A stretch of 64,000 nt of DNA from Chloracidobacterium sp. (lineage in GTDB: Bacteria > Acidobacteriota > Blastocatellia > Pyrinomonadales > Pyrinomonadaceae), in assembly GCA_016711345.1 (NCBI GenBank), contig JADJTD010000001.1:496001-560000 (forward strand). Reading direction: 5' to 3'. Shown here piece after piece: positions 35,216-44,053 of the stretch (within the stretch, counting starts at the first letter, position 1; every line of letters starts with the position of its first letter). The notes under the pieces are model-generated. The model was given only the letters and a program-made list of their open reading frames with translations. It was not told the origin of the DNA and did no database searches. The position numbers were made by a program, and so were the translations under genes.

Positions 35216-37702
35216 TTAACGCTGCGGCTCAGGCCGGGCTCCGCTGTTTGTCCAGTTGCCGGAGACCTCACCCATTAACAGTGCGATAAAATCTTCACCC
35301 GCCGCATTTCCGTTTACAGAAGCATAGCTGCGATTCACCGGAACGAATATCCAAGTGCCGGTCGATCCAAATGGTGGAGCCCCGATCACATAACGCGCAA
35401 GCTGCGCCGCATCGAATGATGAGAGCTGTCCGTTACCCGAGACATCGGCTACCAAAAATTGATTGCCGGTTAGAATGCTGACCCCGGCGACGTGCTGCGC
35501 GACCCTTGCGGCGTCAAAAGAGGTTATTCCGTTTTGTCCGTCGGCCTTTGAAGGTGTGACAGTGTAGGAACCCGAACCGAAACCGGTAAGCACATAATTG
35601 CCGTTTGGAAAATCGCTGGTCGCGGAGACATTGACTGAGCCGACCGCACTCAGCAATACACCTGAAACAAAACGCGGATTCGGCGAACCAACGGCGTTGC
35701 CGTATGTGATCGTTCCGCTGATCGACGGCGTTCCAGAACCAGTAGGCGTTGCTGTTGGCGTGCTTGTCGATGTTGCCGTTGATGTAGGAGTACTTGTCGG
35801 CGTACCTGTCGGAGTATTTGTCGGTGTGCTTGTTGATGTCGCTGTACCTGTGGGCGTATTTGTCGGCGTACTGGTAAACGTGGCTGTCGGTGTCGGCGTA
35901 TTTGTGTTCGTGGATGTTGGCCCTGGTGTACTTGTATTCGTCGCGGTCGGTGTCGGGCCTGCGGGCTGAACTTCGACCGAGCCTTTGTCGCAGCCTGCAC
36001 CAAATGGGCGAGCTAATCCACGTTGATCCAGAGAGGTCGGTGTGCCGCAGCCGTTCGTGCCGTTCGGGATCGTGTTCAAAGCAAGGCTCGCTCCGTCCGG
36101 TAAATGCGTCTGCGTCGGCCCGCCATTATTTGCTAATACACCTAACGCAGGATCGGAGCCAAGTACATCGTTAGCCGCCGGTATAAATGTTATAGGCGCA
36201 TTTTTAATGTGGTTATAATTTGCCGACGTGACCAACTCACTGACATCTATATTCGACGCAGCGACGTTGTTAGCAAAAATCGAATTTTTGATCGTCGTTG
36301 AACCGCCTATGGTCGCATCCTGATAAATTCCGCCGCCTTCGGCAACAGCGGTGTTTAATGCGATCGTAGAAAAATCTATACTGCACGCTGCTGCCGATCC
36401 GTCGGAGAAAATTCCGGCTGCGTCATGTGCGCTGTTTCCCGAGATGGTCGAATTCGTAATATTCAACAAAGCGGCTCCGCCGGTGCTGCCGGTGTTTATT
36501 ACTCCGCCGCCGATGCTTGTTGCTCCGGTGAGGTTATTGCCGCTGATGGTGGAGCGGTCGATGTTTGTCGTCGCATTGAACGTCGATCCGACAATATTAG
36601 AAACGCCGCCGCCAAAAGCATCCGCAGCGGTCGAAGTGTTGTTATTGATCGTGCTGTTGGTGATGTTCAGAGTCGAAACGGCTGCGGTCGATGCGAGGTT
36701 TCGCACACCGGCCTGATAGCGGCTGGACGTGTTGAATGAAACCGAAGTGTTGTTCAGATTAAGCGTCGCCTGTTGATTGTTGATGCCGGCTGCGTACCCG
36801 CTGAATCCGCCGAGAGCGGTCGAAAGATTGTTCGAAACCGTGCTGCCTGTCAGCGTGACATTCGCTCCGATCGCTCTTATTGCAATGCCGCCGCCAAAGG
36901 TGTTGCTTACCGAAGATTCTGCACGGTTGCTATTAATTATAGTGTTCGTGATCGTCGCGGTCTGTCCGGCAGATGCGATGTTGTCTTCCGAGTCAATAGC
37001 TATCGCTCCGCCCGAACCCGCGCTGCCTGCAACCGAACTTCCGGCCCTATTGTTATTGAAAATACAATTTGTGAGCGTGAGATTAGATTTGTTTGCGGTA
37101 ATGCCGCCGCCTCGGTTTTCTGAAAGATTACCGGTGATCGTCGAATTGCCGATCGTCAAATTTGCCGCCGCACCTTCGACCCTGATACCGCCGCCGCCCT
37201 GCGGATTTGGCGAAGCTCCGATAAAACGAAATACGCCGTTCTGGATCGTTACGTCTGAGATCGTGACCAAAGTTCCGCCTGCCAGAATGTGAAAGACCCT
37301 TTCGTTGGCAGTTTGCGTCGCAGCGTTTGCCTGCACGATAGTCGTCGCCGAACCTGCTCCGTTTATCGTCAGCGGCGAAGTAATATCGAGATCGCCGCCT
37401 GCATTTGCATTCTCATTGGCAGAGACAAGCGTCGTCGTATAAGTTCCGCCCGGCAGCGTAATAGTGTCCGCTCCTGCAAGCGCATTTGCCTCGGTGATCG
37501 CGGCCCTAAGCGAACATTGACCGCCCGCGTCGCCGCAGACACCGTTTCCGGGCGCAGCGTCTTGCGTGTCGGCTGTCGTGTTTACGGTGAACGTCGCCGC
37601 AGCCGCGTTTATCGAAAATGAAGCAATCGCAAAAACAATTGCGGCAAATACCTGAAAGAAAACTGTGCGGCTAACGCGGCAGGTCGATGGATTTTTAAAC
37701 AT
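35216..37702 (-). CDS. secreted CSLREA-type beta-helix protein with dockerin-like C-terminus
   Basis: 828 residues from ATG 37702. A signal peptide (FFQVFAAIVFAIASFSINAAAA) leads into FTVNTTADTQDA and CSLRAAITEANALAGADTI, the CSLREA-type start of right-handed beta-helix exoproteins. The middle is a solenoid with many ITNSTISGN / TLTNCIFNNN-type rungs, ending in a polymorphic-outer-membrane-like DQRGLARPFGAGCDKGSVEV. A long Thr/Pro/Ser linker (about 590-660) precedes SISGTITYGNAVGSPNPRFVSG and a dockerin-like F-hand pair (ITSFDAARVAQHVAG, DVSGNGQLSSFDAAQLARYV), closely matching the protease at 2185-5805. No cohesin domain here. Ligand or substrate unknown. Confidence 0.85.
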   Translation of the reverse strand: MFKNPSTCRVSRTVFFQVFAAIVFAIASFSINAAAATFTVNTTADTQDAAPGNGVCGDAGGQCSLRAAITEANALAGADTITLPGGTYTTTLVSANENANAGGDLDITSPLTINGAGSATTIVQANAATQTANERVFHILAGGTLVTISDVTIQNGVFRFIGASPNPQGGGGIRVEGAAANLTIGNSTITGNLSENRGGGITANKSNLTLTNCIFNNNRAGSSVAGSAGSGGAIAIDSEDNIASAGQTATITNTIINSNRAESSVSNTFGGGIAIRAIGANVTLTGSTVSNNLSTALGGFSGYAAGINNQQATLNLNNTSVSFNTSSRYQAGVRNLASTAAVSTLNITNSTINNNTSTAADAFGGGVSNIVGSTFNATTNIDRSTISGNNLTGATSIGGGVINTGSTGGAALLNITNSTISGNSAHDAAGIFSDGSAAACSIDFSTIALNTAVAEGGGIYQDATIGGSTTIKNSIFANNVAASNIDVSELVTSANYNHIKNAPITFIPAANDVLGSDPALGVLANNGGPTQTHLPDGASLALNTIPNGTNGCGTPTSLDQRGLARPFGAGCDKGSVEVQPAGPTPTATNTSTPGPTSTNTNTPTPTATFTSTPTNTPTGTATSTSTPTNTPTGTPTSTPTSTATSTSTPTATPTGSGTPSISGTITYGNAVGSPNPRFVSGVLLSAVGSVNVSATSDFPNGNYVLTGFGSGSYTVTPSKADGQNGITSFDAARVAQHVAGVSILTGNQFLVADVSGNGQLSSFDAAQLARYVIGAPPFGSTGTWIFVPVNRSYASVNGNAAGEDFIALLMGEVSGNWTNSGARPEPQR

Positions 37703-37826
37703 AAGTGTAAATTGCAGAAGTGACAATTCTGATTGATTGTCAGGCTATCGTCAATGAGAAATTTCGCAAAACACAAGCTGGTTTGCCCGAACGCATCTTT
37801 TTCGTCATACTTTTTACAGATAGATC

Positions 37827-39266
37827 ATGACCAATAAACCTACGCCCAATGCGAGTTACAGTCTTACGCTTAGGGTAAAAATACAAAATCAGCCGGGCAA
37901 GCTCGGTGAAATAACCACCGCGATCGGCAAAGCAGGCGGCGATATCGAAGGCATCGACATTGTCAGCGTCGGCAAGGATTTTTTGATCCGCGACATCACC
38001 GTCAACGCCGCTTCCGAAACGCACGATAAGGAAATTGTGCGTTCCGTGAGCAATATCGATGGCGTCGAGGTCACGAATGTTTCCGATCGAACGTTCCTGA
38101 TGCACCTCGGCGGCAAGATCGAGATCAATTCAAAAATTCCGCTAAAAACACGTTCGGACCTTTCGATGGCTTATACTCCCGGCGTTGCTCGCATCTGCGA
38201 GGCGATCGCTCGCGATCCGGAAAAACGTTTTACTTTGACCATTAAGAAAAACACCGTCGCGGTCATATCCGATGGAACAGCAGTTCTCGGACTCGGCGAC
38301 ATCGGCCCGGCAGCGGCGATGCCTGTGATGGAAGGCAAGTGTCAATTGTTCAAGGAATTCGGCGGCGTCGATGCCTTCCCTATTTGCCTGAACACAAAGG
38401 ACCCGCACGAGATCGTTCAGACGATAAAGAACATTTCCGTCGCGTTTGGCGGCATCAATCTTGAAGACATTTCGGCGCCGCGATGCTTTGAGATAGAAGA
38501 CCGGTTGAAAGAAGAACTCAATATTCCCGTATTTCACGACGATCAGCACGGAACGGCGGTTGTTGTTCTCGCCGCACTGATAAACGCACTCAAGATCGTT
38601 GATAAAAAAATGGAGGACATTAAGCTTGTCGTTAACGGTATTGGGGCTGCGGGCGTTGCGTGTTCAAAGATCGTGATGGCCGCCGGCGTTAAAAATATCA
38701 TTGGCTGCGACACGACCGGCGCGATCTATCCGGGCCGCAAAGAAAATATGAACTGGGTCAAGGATTGGTACGCGCGCAATACAAATCCCAGTGGCGAGAA
38801 AGGCAACGTTCACGAGATTATCAAGGGAGCCGATGTATTCTTTGGACTTTCAGCACCTGCCGCAATCAATGTCGATGATCTAAAGAATATGGCTAAAGAT
38901 CCGATCGTTTTTGCAATGGCAAATCCGACCCCTGAGATCATGCCCGAAGACGCCGCAGGCCACGTTGCCGTCATGGCAACCGGCCGCTCGGACTATCCGA
39001 ACCAGATCAACAACGTACTTTGTTTTCCCGGCATATTTCGCGGTGCACTAAATTGCCGGGCTTCGCGAATAAACGAGGAAATGAAACTTGCCGCTGCAAA
39101 CGCCATCGCCAACATTATCGGCCCAGACGAACTGCATCCGGACTACATTATCCCGTCCGTTTTCGACCGCCGCGTCGCCGAAGCCGTCGCCGCCAATGTC
39201 GAGGAAGCAGCCTACGCGTCGGGCGTTGCAAGGCGCCATCGCTCGACTTCTGAGTCCGAGTTCTGA
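37827..39266 (+). CDS. NAD(P)-dependent malic enzyme with N-terminal ACT domain
   Basis: 479 residues. An ACT domain (about 10-90: KIQNQPGKLGEITTAIGKAG) precedes the malic enzyme: YTPGVARICEAIARDP, KKNTVAVISDGTAVLGLGDI, MEGKCQLFKEFGGVDAFPIC, ISAPRCFEIEDRL, FHDDQHGTAVVVLAAL and the Rossmann VVNGIGAAGVACSKI, then FAMANPTPEIMPEDA. It oxidatively decarboxylates malate to pyruvate. The ACT domain suggests allosteric control by an amino acid or other small ligand; the ligand is unknown. Single gene, followed by a palindromic repeat. Confidence 0.95.
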   Translation: MTNKPTPNASYSLTLRVKIQNQPGKLGEITTAIGKAGGDIEGIDIVSVGKDFLIRDITVNAASETHDKEIVRSVSNIDGVEVTNVSDRTFLMHLGGKIEINSKIPLKTRSDLSMAYTPGVARICEAIARDPEKRFTLTIKKNTVAVISDGTAVLGLGDIGPAAAMPVMEGKCQLFKEFGGVDAFPICLNTKDPHEIVQTIKNISVAFGGINLEDISAPRCFEIEDRLKEELNIPVFHDDQHGTAVVVLAALINALKIVDKKMEDIKLVVNGIGAAGVACSKIVMAAGVKNIIGCDTTGAIYPGRKENMNWVKDWYARNTNPSGEKGNVHEIIKGADVFFGLSAPAAINVDDLKNMAKDPIVFAMANPTPEIMPEDAAGHVAVMATGRSDYPNQINNVLCFPGIFRGALNCRASRINEEMKLAAANAIANIIGPDELHPDYIIPSVFDRRVAEAVAANVEEAAYASGVARRHRSTSESEF

Positions 39267-39281
39267 TCGTTCTATGCAGAG

Positions 39282-39341
39282 GCCCGCACGTTAGTAAGGG
39301 CGATACACTCAGCCCGCTCGCCCTTACTAACGTGCGGGCTT
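39282..39341. repeat. full hairpin copy of the GCCCGCACGTTAGTAAGGGC family
   Basis: GCCCGCACGTTAGTAAGGGC (39282-39301), a 17-base loop, then its near-exact inverse CGCCCTTACTAACGTGCGGG (39320-39339). It sits between malic enzyme and hemolysin III. Other copies are at 7730-7752, 45808-45828 (in ygfZ) and 48744-48818. Confidence 0.9.
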
Positions 39342-39355
39342 GTGCAAGGTTATTC

Positions 39356-40015
39356 GTGATAAAAGCACACCTAAACTCATTATCCGTCGAAGAACTTGCG
39401 AACACGATCACGCATGGATTTGGTCTTGTGTTGAGCATCATCGGCTTTGTTGTGCTTGTAATACTCGCTGGCGTGCGCGGTGATGCGATTTCATTTATCG
39501 GCTGCAGTGTTTACGGACTTTCGCTTGTGATTCTTTACGCCGCTTCGACGATCTACCACGCCACTATTATGGAAGGCCGTAAAAAGAAAATGCAGATCGC
39601 CGATCACTGCGGCATTTATCTTTTGATCGCAGGCAGCTACACGCCTTTTGTTCTGGTAGTAATGAAGGGGCCATTTGGACAAAACCTGTTGACCCTAATA
39701 TGGGGTCTTGCCATTGCCGGCATCGTGGCAAAGCTGCTGATGCGTGACCGTTGGCCTGCGGTCTCGGTAGTTTCGTATCTTGTGTTGGGCTGGATCGGTA
39801 TCGTCGTGATACAACCGCTGCTGGCAGCACTCGGTTCAACCGCCATCGCGCTTGTCATCGCGGGCGGCGCTGCATACTCGCTTGGAGTGATCTTTTTCGC
39901 GTGGAACCGCATCCCGCATAACCACGCGATCTTTCATGTTTTCATCCTAGCCGGGAGCATTCTGCACTACATCGCCGTAGTGGTTTATGTCGTTCCCTAT
40001 TCCGCAAATTTGTAA
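39356..40015 (+). CDS. hemolysin III / PAQR-family membrane protein
   Basis: 219 residues, seven membrane helices. I choose GTG 39356; a GTG at 39332 would lie inside the palindromic repeat and add residues encoded by it. PAQR motifs are visible: ELANTITHGFG, STIYHA, ADHCGIYLLIAGSYTPFVLV and HNHAIFHVFILAGSILHYIA (the conserved His/Ser/Asp zinc-site residues of the family). Role in bacteria is uncertain despite the hemolysin name. Its 3' end overlaps the convergent response-regulator gene by 19 bases. Confidence 0.9.
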   Translation: MIKAHLNSLSVEELANTITHGFGLVLSIIGFVVLVILAGVRGDAISFIGCSVYGLSLVILYAASTIYHATIMEGRKKKMQIADHCGIYLLIAGSYTPFVLVVMKGPFGQNLLTLIWGLAIAGIVAKLLMRDRWPAVSVVSYLVLGWIGIVVIQPLLAALGSTAIALVIAGGAAYSLGVIFFAWNRIPHNHAIFHVFILAGSILHYIAVVVYVVPYSANL

Positions 40016-40680
40016 CCAAACCCATGAACGGTTTGAATGTAATGCGGATGGCGCGGATTTTCTTCCAGCTTTTGACGCAGCCACGCTATGTGAACATCTA
40101 CGGTTCGCGTCGTGGGCATTGCGTCGTAGCCCCAAACGGCATCGAGCAGAGCATCGCGCGAATGAACCGTGCCGCGATTCTCGATCAGAAATTGCAGCAA
40201 CTTAAACTCCATGGCCGAGAGGTCCACAGCTTTTTGATCTTTAATAACTTCCGCCTTTTTGAAATCGATAGCGACCTGTCCAAATCTGAAAACTTCGGCG
40301 GTCGAGCCGTTGGTTTGATGCGGCGAACGGCGCAAAAGAGCTTCGACGCGTGCTAGCAGTTCGATCACTTCAAATGGTTTTGTTAGATAGTCGTCAGCAC
40401 CTAGTTTCAATCCAAGAACTTTGTCGATCGTTTCGCCTTTGGCGGTGAGCATCAGTATAGGCGTGTCGATTCCCTTTTGACGAAGATCGCGGGCGACATC
40501 GTAACCATTCTTTTTGGGCAGCATCACGTCGAGAATGATAAGGTCAAAACTACCCGCTAGAGCCGCATCAAAACCCTTCTTTCCGTCATTCGCCGAAGTC
40601 ACCTCAAACCCTTCGCTCTCGAGCCGGTCCGTGAGCGTGATTATCAGGCCTTTTTCATCTTCGACTAGCAGTATCTTCAT
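39997..40680 (-). CDS. OmpR-family response regulator
   Basis: 227 residues. Receiver domain with acidic pocket (LVEDEKG), phospho-acceptor Asp in FDLIILDVMLPKKNGYDVAR, Thr/Lys in LMLTAKGE and LTKPFEV; then a winged-helix domain (ELLARVEALLRRSP; SAMEFKLLQFLIENRGTVHS; VDVHIAWLRQKLEENPRHP; IQTVHGFGYKF). The histidine kinase on the same strand starts downstream, separated by a CACCACAGAG hairpin. Target genes unknown. Confidence 0.96.
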   Translation of the reverse strand: MKILLVEDEKGLIITLTDRLESEGFEVTSANDGKKGFDAALAGSFDLIILDVMLPKKNGYDVARDLRQKGIDTPILMLTAKGETIDKVLGLKLGADDYLTKPFEVIELLARVEALLRRSPHQTNGSTAEVFRFGQVAIDFKKAEVIKDQKAVDLSAMEFKLLQFLIENRGTVHSRDALLDAVWGYDAMPTTRTVDVHIAWLRQKLEENPRHPHYIQTVHGFGYKFAE

Positions 40681-40689
40681 AAGAAAATT

Positions 40690-40744
40690 TCACCACAGAG
40701 AACATAAAAAAAGACCTCTGTGCACTCCGTGTTCTCTGTGGTGA
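40690..40744. repeat. CACCACAGAG-type intergenic hairpin
   Basis: CACCACAGAGAACA pairs with TGTTCTCTGTGGTG (ends 40743). Lies between the response regulator and its kinase gene, whose stop follows at 40751. Confidence 0.8.
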
Positions 40745-40750
40745 ATATAT

Positions 40751-42568
40751 TCAATTCGGTATTTCGATAGTGAATTTGCTTCCCTTGCCGATCTCGCTTG
40801 ACACAAAGACCCGTCCGTTATGAGCTTCGGCAATCTGTTTCACCAGCGAGAGGCCGAGACCGTTGCCGTGAATTTGCGCGTCAACTACTTCCCTTGATCT
40901 GTAGAATGGCTCAAAGATCGAACGGAGATCTTTTTTCGTGATTCCAATTCCGCGATCTTCCACTGAGATCTTTACTTTCCCGTCTCCGTTCTCGGCTGCA
41001 ACGCGGAGCCATGCTTCACCGTTGCTGTATTTGATCGCGTTCATTATCAGATTTTGTATCGCCTGACTCATCGCCGTTTTGTCGGCGTTAATCGATGGTA
41101 ATTTCGGCGATATGCCAGTCTCAACCGCAATGTGATTTTGATCGATCATCGGACGGCATTCGTCGAGAGCATTAGCGATAACTTCATCTATCGAAACTTC
41201 GCCGAAATTGTATTTCCTTCGTCCCGAATTCGCACCGGCAAACTCCAATATCTGTTCCACCATCGTTGAAAGCTTCTTACCTTCGCCTTTAATAAGATTG
41301 CCGTAGCGTTCAACCTGGCCATTTTCCCTCGCAACACCGTCTGCGAGATTTTCACCGGCAGAATAAATGACCGCAAGTGGCGTGCGAAATTCGTGCGAAA
41401 CGGACGACACAAAATCGATCTGTCGCCGTGCAAGCAGCTTTGCACGCTGCGCCGAAAAGATGATCGCCGCAATCGCTAACGCCAGAAGTGAAAGCAGCCC
41501 AAGACCGACGGCAAGATTTCGTCTGAACGTGTCGGCCATAAAAGCATCGATCGAGCCAGACGAATGCTGCACGGCAAGCGTCCACGGGGTTTCGTCATCG
41601 CCACTAGTTTTTGAGGCAGTCGTAAAAACGGCCGTTCGTTTGGGCGAAACATCCCGTTTGATCTCTATCTTCACATCACCTTTTTCGTCGTCTTTGGTGT
41701 CGAATGTACTAACGCTGCGGCTCTCTGTGCGCGAGTTTATTACGATGTTTTTCTTTTTCCCCTCGTCGATCGATGAAAGCAGGTCTTTGTTCGCAAAGAA
41801 AACAAAATTGTCCGGCGACAGGTCAAGAAGCGGTGCTGCAGCATCGCTCGTCTCACCTGAAACAGACTGAAAAACTGGTGTGCCGTCTCTTCTCGTAACA
41901 GCTACTCGAAAATCGCCTTCAGGAAAATATTTACTGATAAGCGCCGGCAGAATCTTCTCTTTTATCGTCTCAGGATCTATTTTGATGGCAAGATAGCCAT
42001 ACTTGTCCGGCAACCTTAGCTCGGCCCTGTTCTGGCGTAAATTAGCATGCATGAAAACTCGTCCGATCTTATTTTCGCCTTCATGGATCGGCAGAACGAG
42101 CGTATAGATATCTTCATAGATCGGCCTGAAATTTTTTTCGTCAGAAAATCTCGCGCGAAGATCCGCTAGCTCGTCTGTTAGCTCCGCAGTCGTAAACGCT
42201 CGGCTATCAAATCCGTAATGTAGCGGTGGCGAATCTCCTTTAGCCTCGAAAAAATAAAAGTCCGTGATCAGATCAGGATATGACGTTTTGTCTTTCCAGT
42301 AATCGTATCGTTCATTAAACGCTGCCCAATCGCGCGTTTTCCAACTTTCTGCGTCGGTCTGAAAATTGAAATACGCACCCTGTATCTCGCGATTGAAATC
42401 AGTTGCAAACTGCTTGGCTTGTTCCTGAACGCTCTTGCGTGCCTTGTCACCGTCGGCATCGCTGATCTGTGAAAGCCAGCGATATTGCAACACTCCCAAC
42501 ACGGCAAGCAAACCAAGCAAACCGACTCCAAACAAAATTATCGACCATGAGCGCCCCATCGATTTCAT
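40751..42568 (-). CDS. sensor histidine kinase
   Basis: 605 residues. TM1 near residues 8-30 and TM2 near 345-367 bracket an extracytoplasmic sensor of about 310 residues with no recognised fold. No HAMP domain is obvious. HisKA has VSHEFRTPLAV (phospho-His), followed by HATPase motifs: N box AIQNLIMNAIKYSNG, G1 EDRGIGI, F box FEPFYRS, G2 GNGLGLSLVKQI. It is transcribed toward the neighbouring regulator-gene end, so kinase first, regulator second. Signal not known. Confidence 0.93.
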   Translation of the reverse strand: MKSMGRSWSIILFGVGLLGLLAVLGVLQYRWLSQISDADGDKARKSVQEQAKQFATDFNREIQGAYFNFQTDAESWKTRDWAAFNERYDYWKDKTSYPDLITDFYFFEAKGDSPPLHYGFDSRAFTTAELTDELADLRARFSDEKNFRPIYEDIYTLVLPIHEGENKIGRVFMHANLRQNRAELRLPDKYGYLAIKIDPETIKEKILPALISKYFPEGDFRVAVTRRDGTPVFQSVSGETSDAAAPLLDLSPDNFVFFANKDLLSSIDEGKKKNIVINSRTESRSVSTFDTKDDEKGDVKIEIKRDVSPKRTAVFTTASKTSGDDETPWTLAVQHSSGSIDAFMADTFRRNLAVGLGLLSLLALAIAAIIFSAQRAKLLARRQIDFVSSVSHEFRTPLAVIYSAGENLADGVARENGQVERYGNLIKGEGKKLSTMVEQILEFAGANSGRRKYNFGEVSIDEVIANALDECRPMIDQNHIAVETGISPKLPSINADKTAMSQAIQNLIMNAIKYSNGEAWLRVAAENGDGKVKISVEDRGIGITKKDLRSIFEPFYRSREVVDAQIHGNGLGLSLVKQIAEAHNGRVFVSSEIGKGSKFTIEIPN

Positions 42569-42768
42569 TCTCTATCTTATATTTTGCAATGTCTATACTT
42601 TTTAACGACATTTTACATCCTTAACAAATTCTTTGCGTCCTCTTAATCACTAGTGCAAAACTCTGGCCTATCATCCAACATGAGAGCGGTGCAATTTTTG
42701 CTATCATTAAAGGAAATCTTTCCTGAAATGCCCCGTTCATCAGGAAATCAATTTTTTTGGAGGCTACT

Positions 42769-43980
42769 ATGAAAAGGTTTATTTTTTCTATTTTGTTCGT
42801 GACAGTTTTCTGCATCGGACTTGGCACGTTGGTTGATAAAGCAGGTGCGAAATTCAAATCGGATGAGAAAGCTCTCGGTTTGATCCAAAAAGCCCGCGTT
42901 GCGATCGGCGGCGATGCCGCGATCACGGGCATACAAAGTATGGTCATTGTCGGGAGGACGACTCGCAATATCAGGACCGACGGCACTGACCGCAGTGTGC
43001 AGGGCGAAACAGAGATCGCGATGTTGCTGCCTGACAAACTGATGAAGATGGTCAAGATCGGCAAAGATGACGGCTCGGGCGAAGGCATGAAAATGATCGA
43101 CAAGCAGGTCAATGTTGTAGTTGCAGGCCGCGACAAAGGAGATATTGACGTCACGGTCGATACCGGCGACAACAATGTCGAACCAGTCAAAAAAATCGTC
43201 ATCAAAAAGGCCGACGGAACGGTTCAGGAATTCACCGGAGACGAAGCCGACAAGATCATTGCCGCAGACGCCGCCAGCGGAAAAGGCGTGAAAACTATCG
43301 TTATCAAACGTCCCGACGGCACAACGAAAACATACACCGGTACAGAGGCTGATAAAGTCATCGCCGACAATGGCGGCGGAGCTGCTGTTTGGACATCAAA
43401 AGATGGAAAGACCGTCAATATCAAAGAAAATGTAATTGTAAACCGTGCGGGTGATCATCACGGCGCGATGAAGCAGAACGAGCTTCTCCGCTTAACGCTC
43501 AGCCTCCTGATTACCGCTCCGCAAGGAATGGATGTCAGCTACACATTCGGCGGCGAAAGCTCGGTTGACGGCACGGCCTGCAACATCGTCAATGCGGAAT
43601 TTGCCGGAGCCACATTCAAACTCTATCTCGGCCAGACCTCAAACCTGCCGGTCATGATGACCTACACCGGAATGAAAATGCCGATGATAATGAAGTTCAA
43701 AACTATGGACGATAAATCCGGCGACCAGCCCAAGGACAATGTCATGATCATGCGCAGAACAGATGGCCCGAAGCCGGAAACCGCCGAATTCAATGTGAAA
43801 TTCTCAGAGTACCGTTCGGTCAACGGCGTTCAACTTCCGTTCAAATGGACGCAGACGGTTGGTGGAACAGCGGACGAGACTTTTGATGTAACGAGCTACG
43901 ATATCAATCCGGCAAACATCGCGGATAAATTTCAGCACCAGAAGGTCATGGTAAGAACTGCAAAACCAGCAGGTCAGTAA
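42769..43980 (+). CDS. exported LolA-like/unknown protein with internal duplication
   Basis: 403 residues from ATG 42769, six bases after GGAGG. Signal peptide FIFSILFVTVFCIGLGTLVD. The N-terminal part (LIQKARVAIGGDAAITGIQS, LLPDKLMKMVKIG) and C-terminal part (FKLYLGQTSNLPVMMTYTGM, VNGVQLPFKWTQTVGG) resemble the LolA/outer-membrane-lipoprotein-sorting-like proteins of Acidobacteriota. Between them sits a tandem pair, VIKKADGTVQEFTGDEADKI and VIKRPDGTTKTYTGTEADKV. Function unknown. Confidence 0.65.
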   Translation: MKRFIFSILFVTVFCIGLGTLVDKAGAKFKSDEKALGLIQKARVAIGGDAAITGIQSMVIVGRTTRNIRTDGTDRSVQGETEIAMLLPDKLMKMVKIGKDDGSGEGMKMIDKQVNVVVAGRDKGDIDVTVDTGDNNVEPVKKIVIKKADGTVQEFTGDEADKIIAADAASGKGVKTIVIKRPDGTTKTYTGTEADKVIADNGGGAAVWTSKDGKTVNIKENVIVNRAGDHHGAMKQNELLRLTLSLLITAPQGMDVSYTFGGESSVDGTACNIVNAEFAGATFKLYLGQTSNLPVMMTYTGMKMPMIMKFKTMDDKSGDQPKDNVMIMRRTDGPKPETAEFNVKFSEYRSVNGVQLPFKWTQTVGGTADETFDVTSYDINPANIADKFQHQKVMVRTAKPAGQ

Positions 43981-43989
43981 TTTTATTTT

Positions 43990-44053
43990 TCACCACAAAG
44001 ACACCAAGGGCACAAAGTTATTTAGCTTTGTGTCCTTTGTGCCTTTGTGGTTA
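43990..44053. repeat. CACCACAAAG-type hairpin overlapping a gene end
   Basis: TCACCACAAAGACACC pairs with TGTGCCTTTGTGGT. The YpdA-like gene stops inside it (44022), so the last residues of that protein (TTKAQRTQS) are encoded by the repeat. Confidence 0.85.

Noticed and set aside
35598..37621. Several plus-strand frames rich in Val/Gly or Arg
   Set aside because: Antisense shadows of the Thr/Pro linker and beta-helix repeats of the exoprotein gene.
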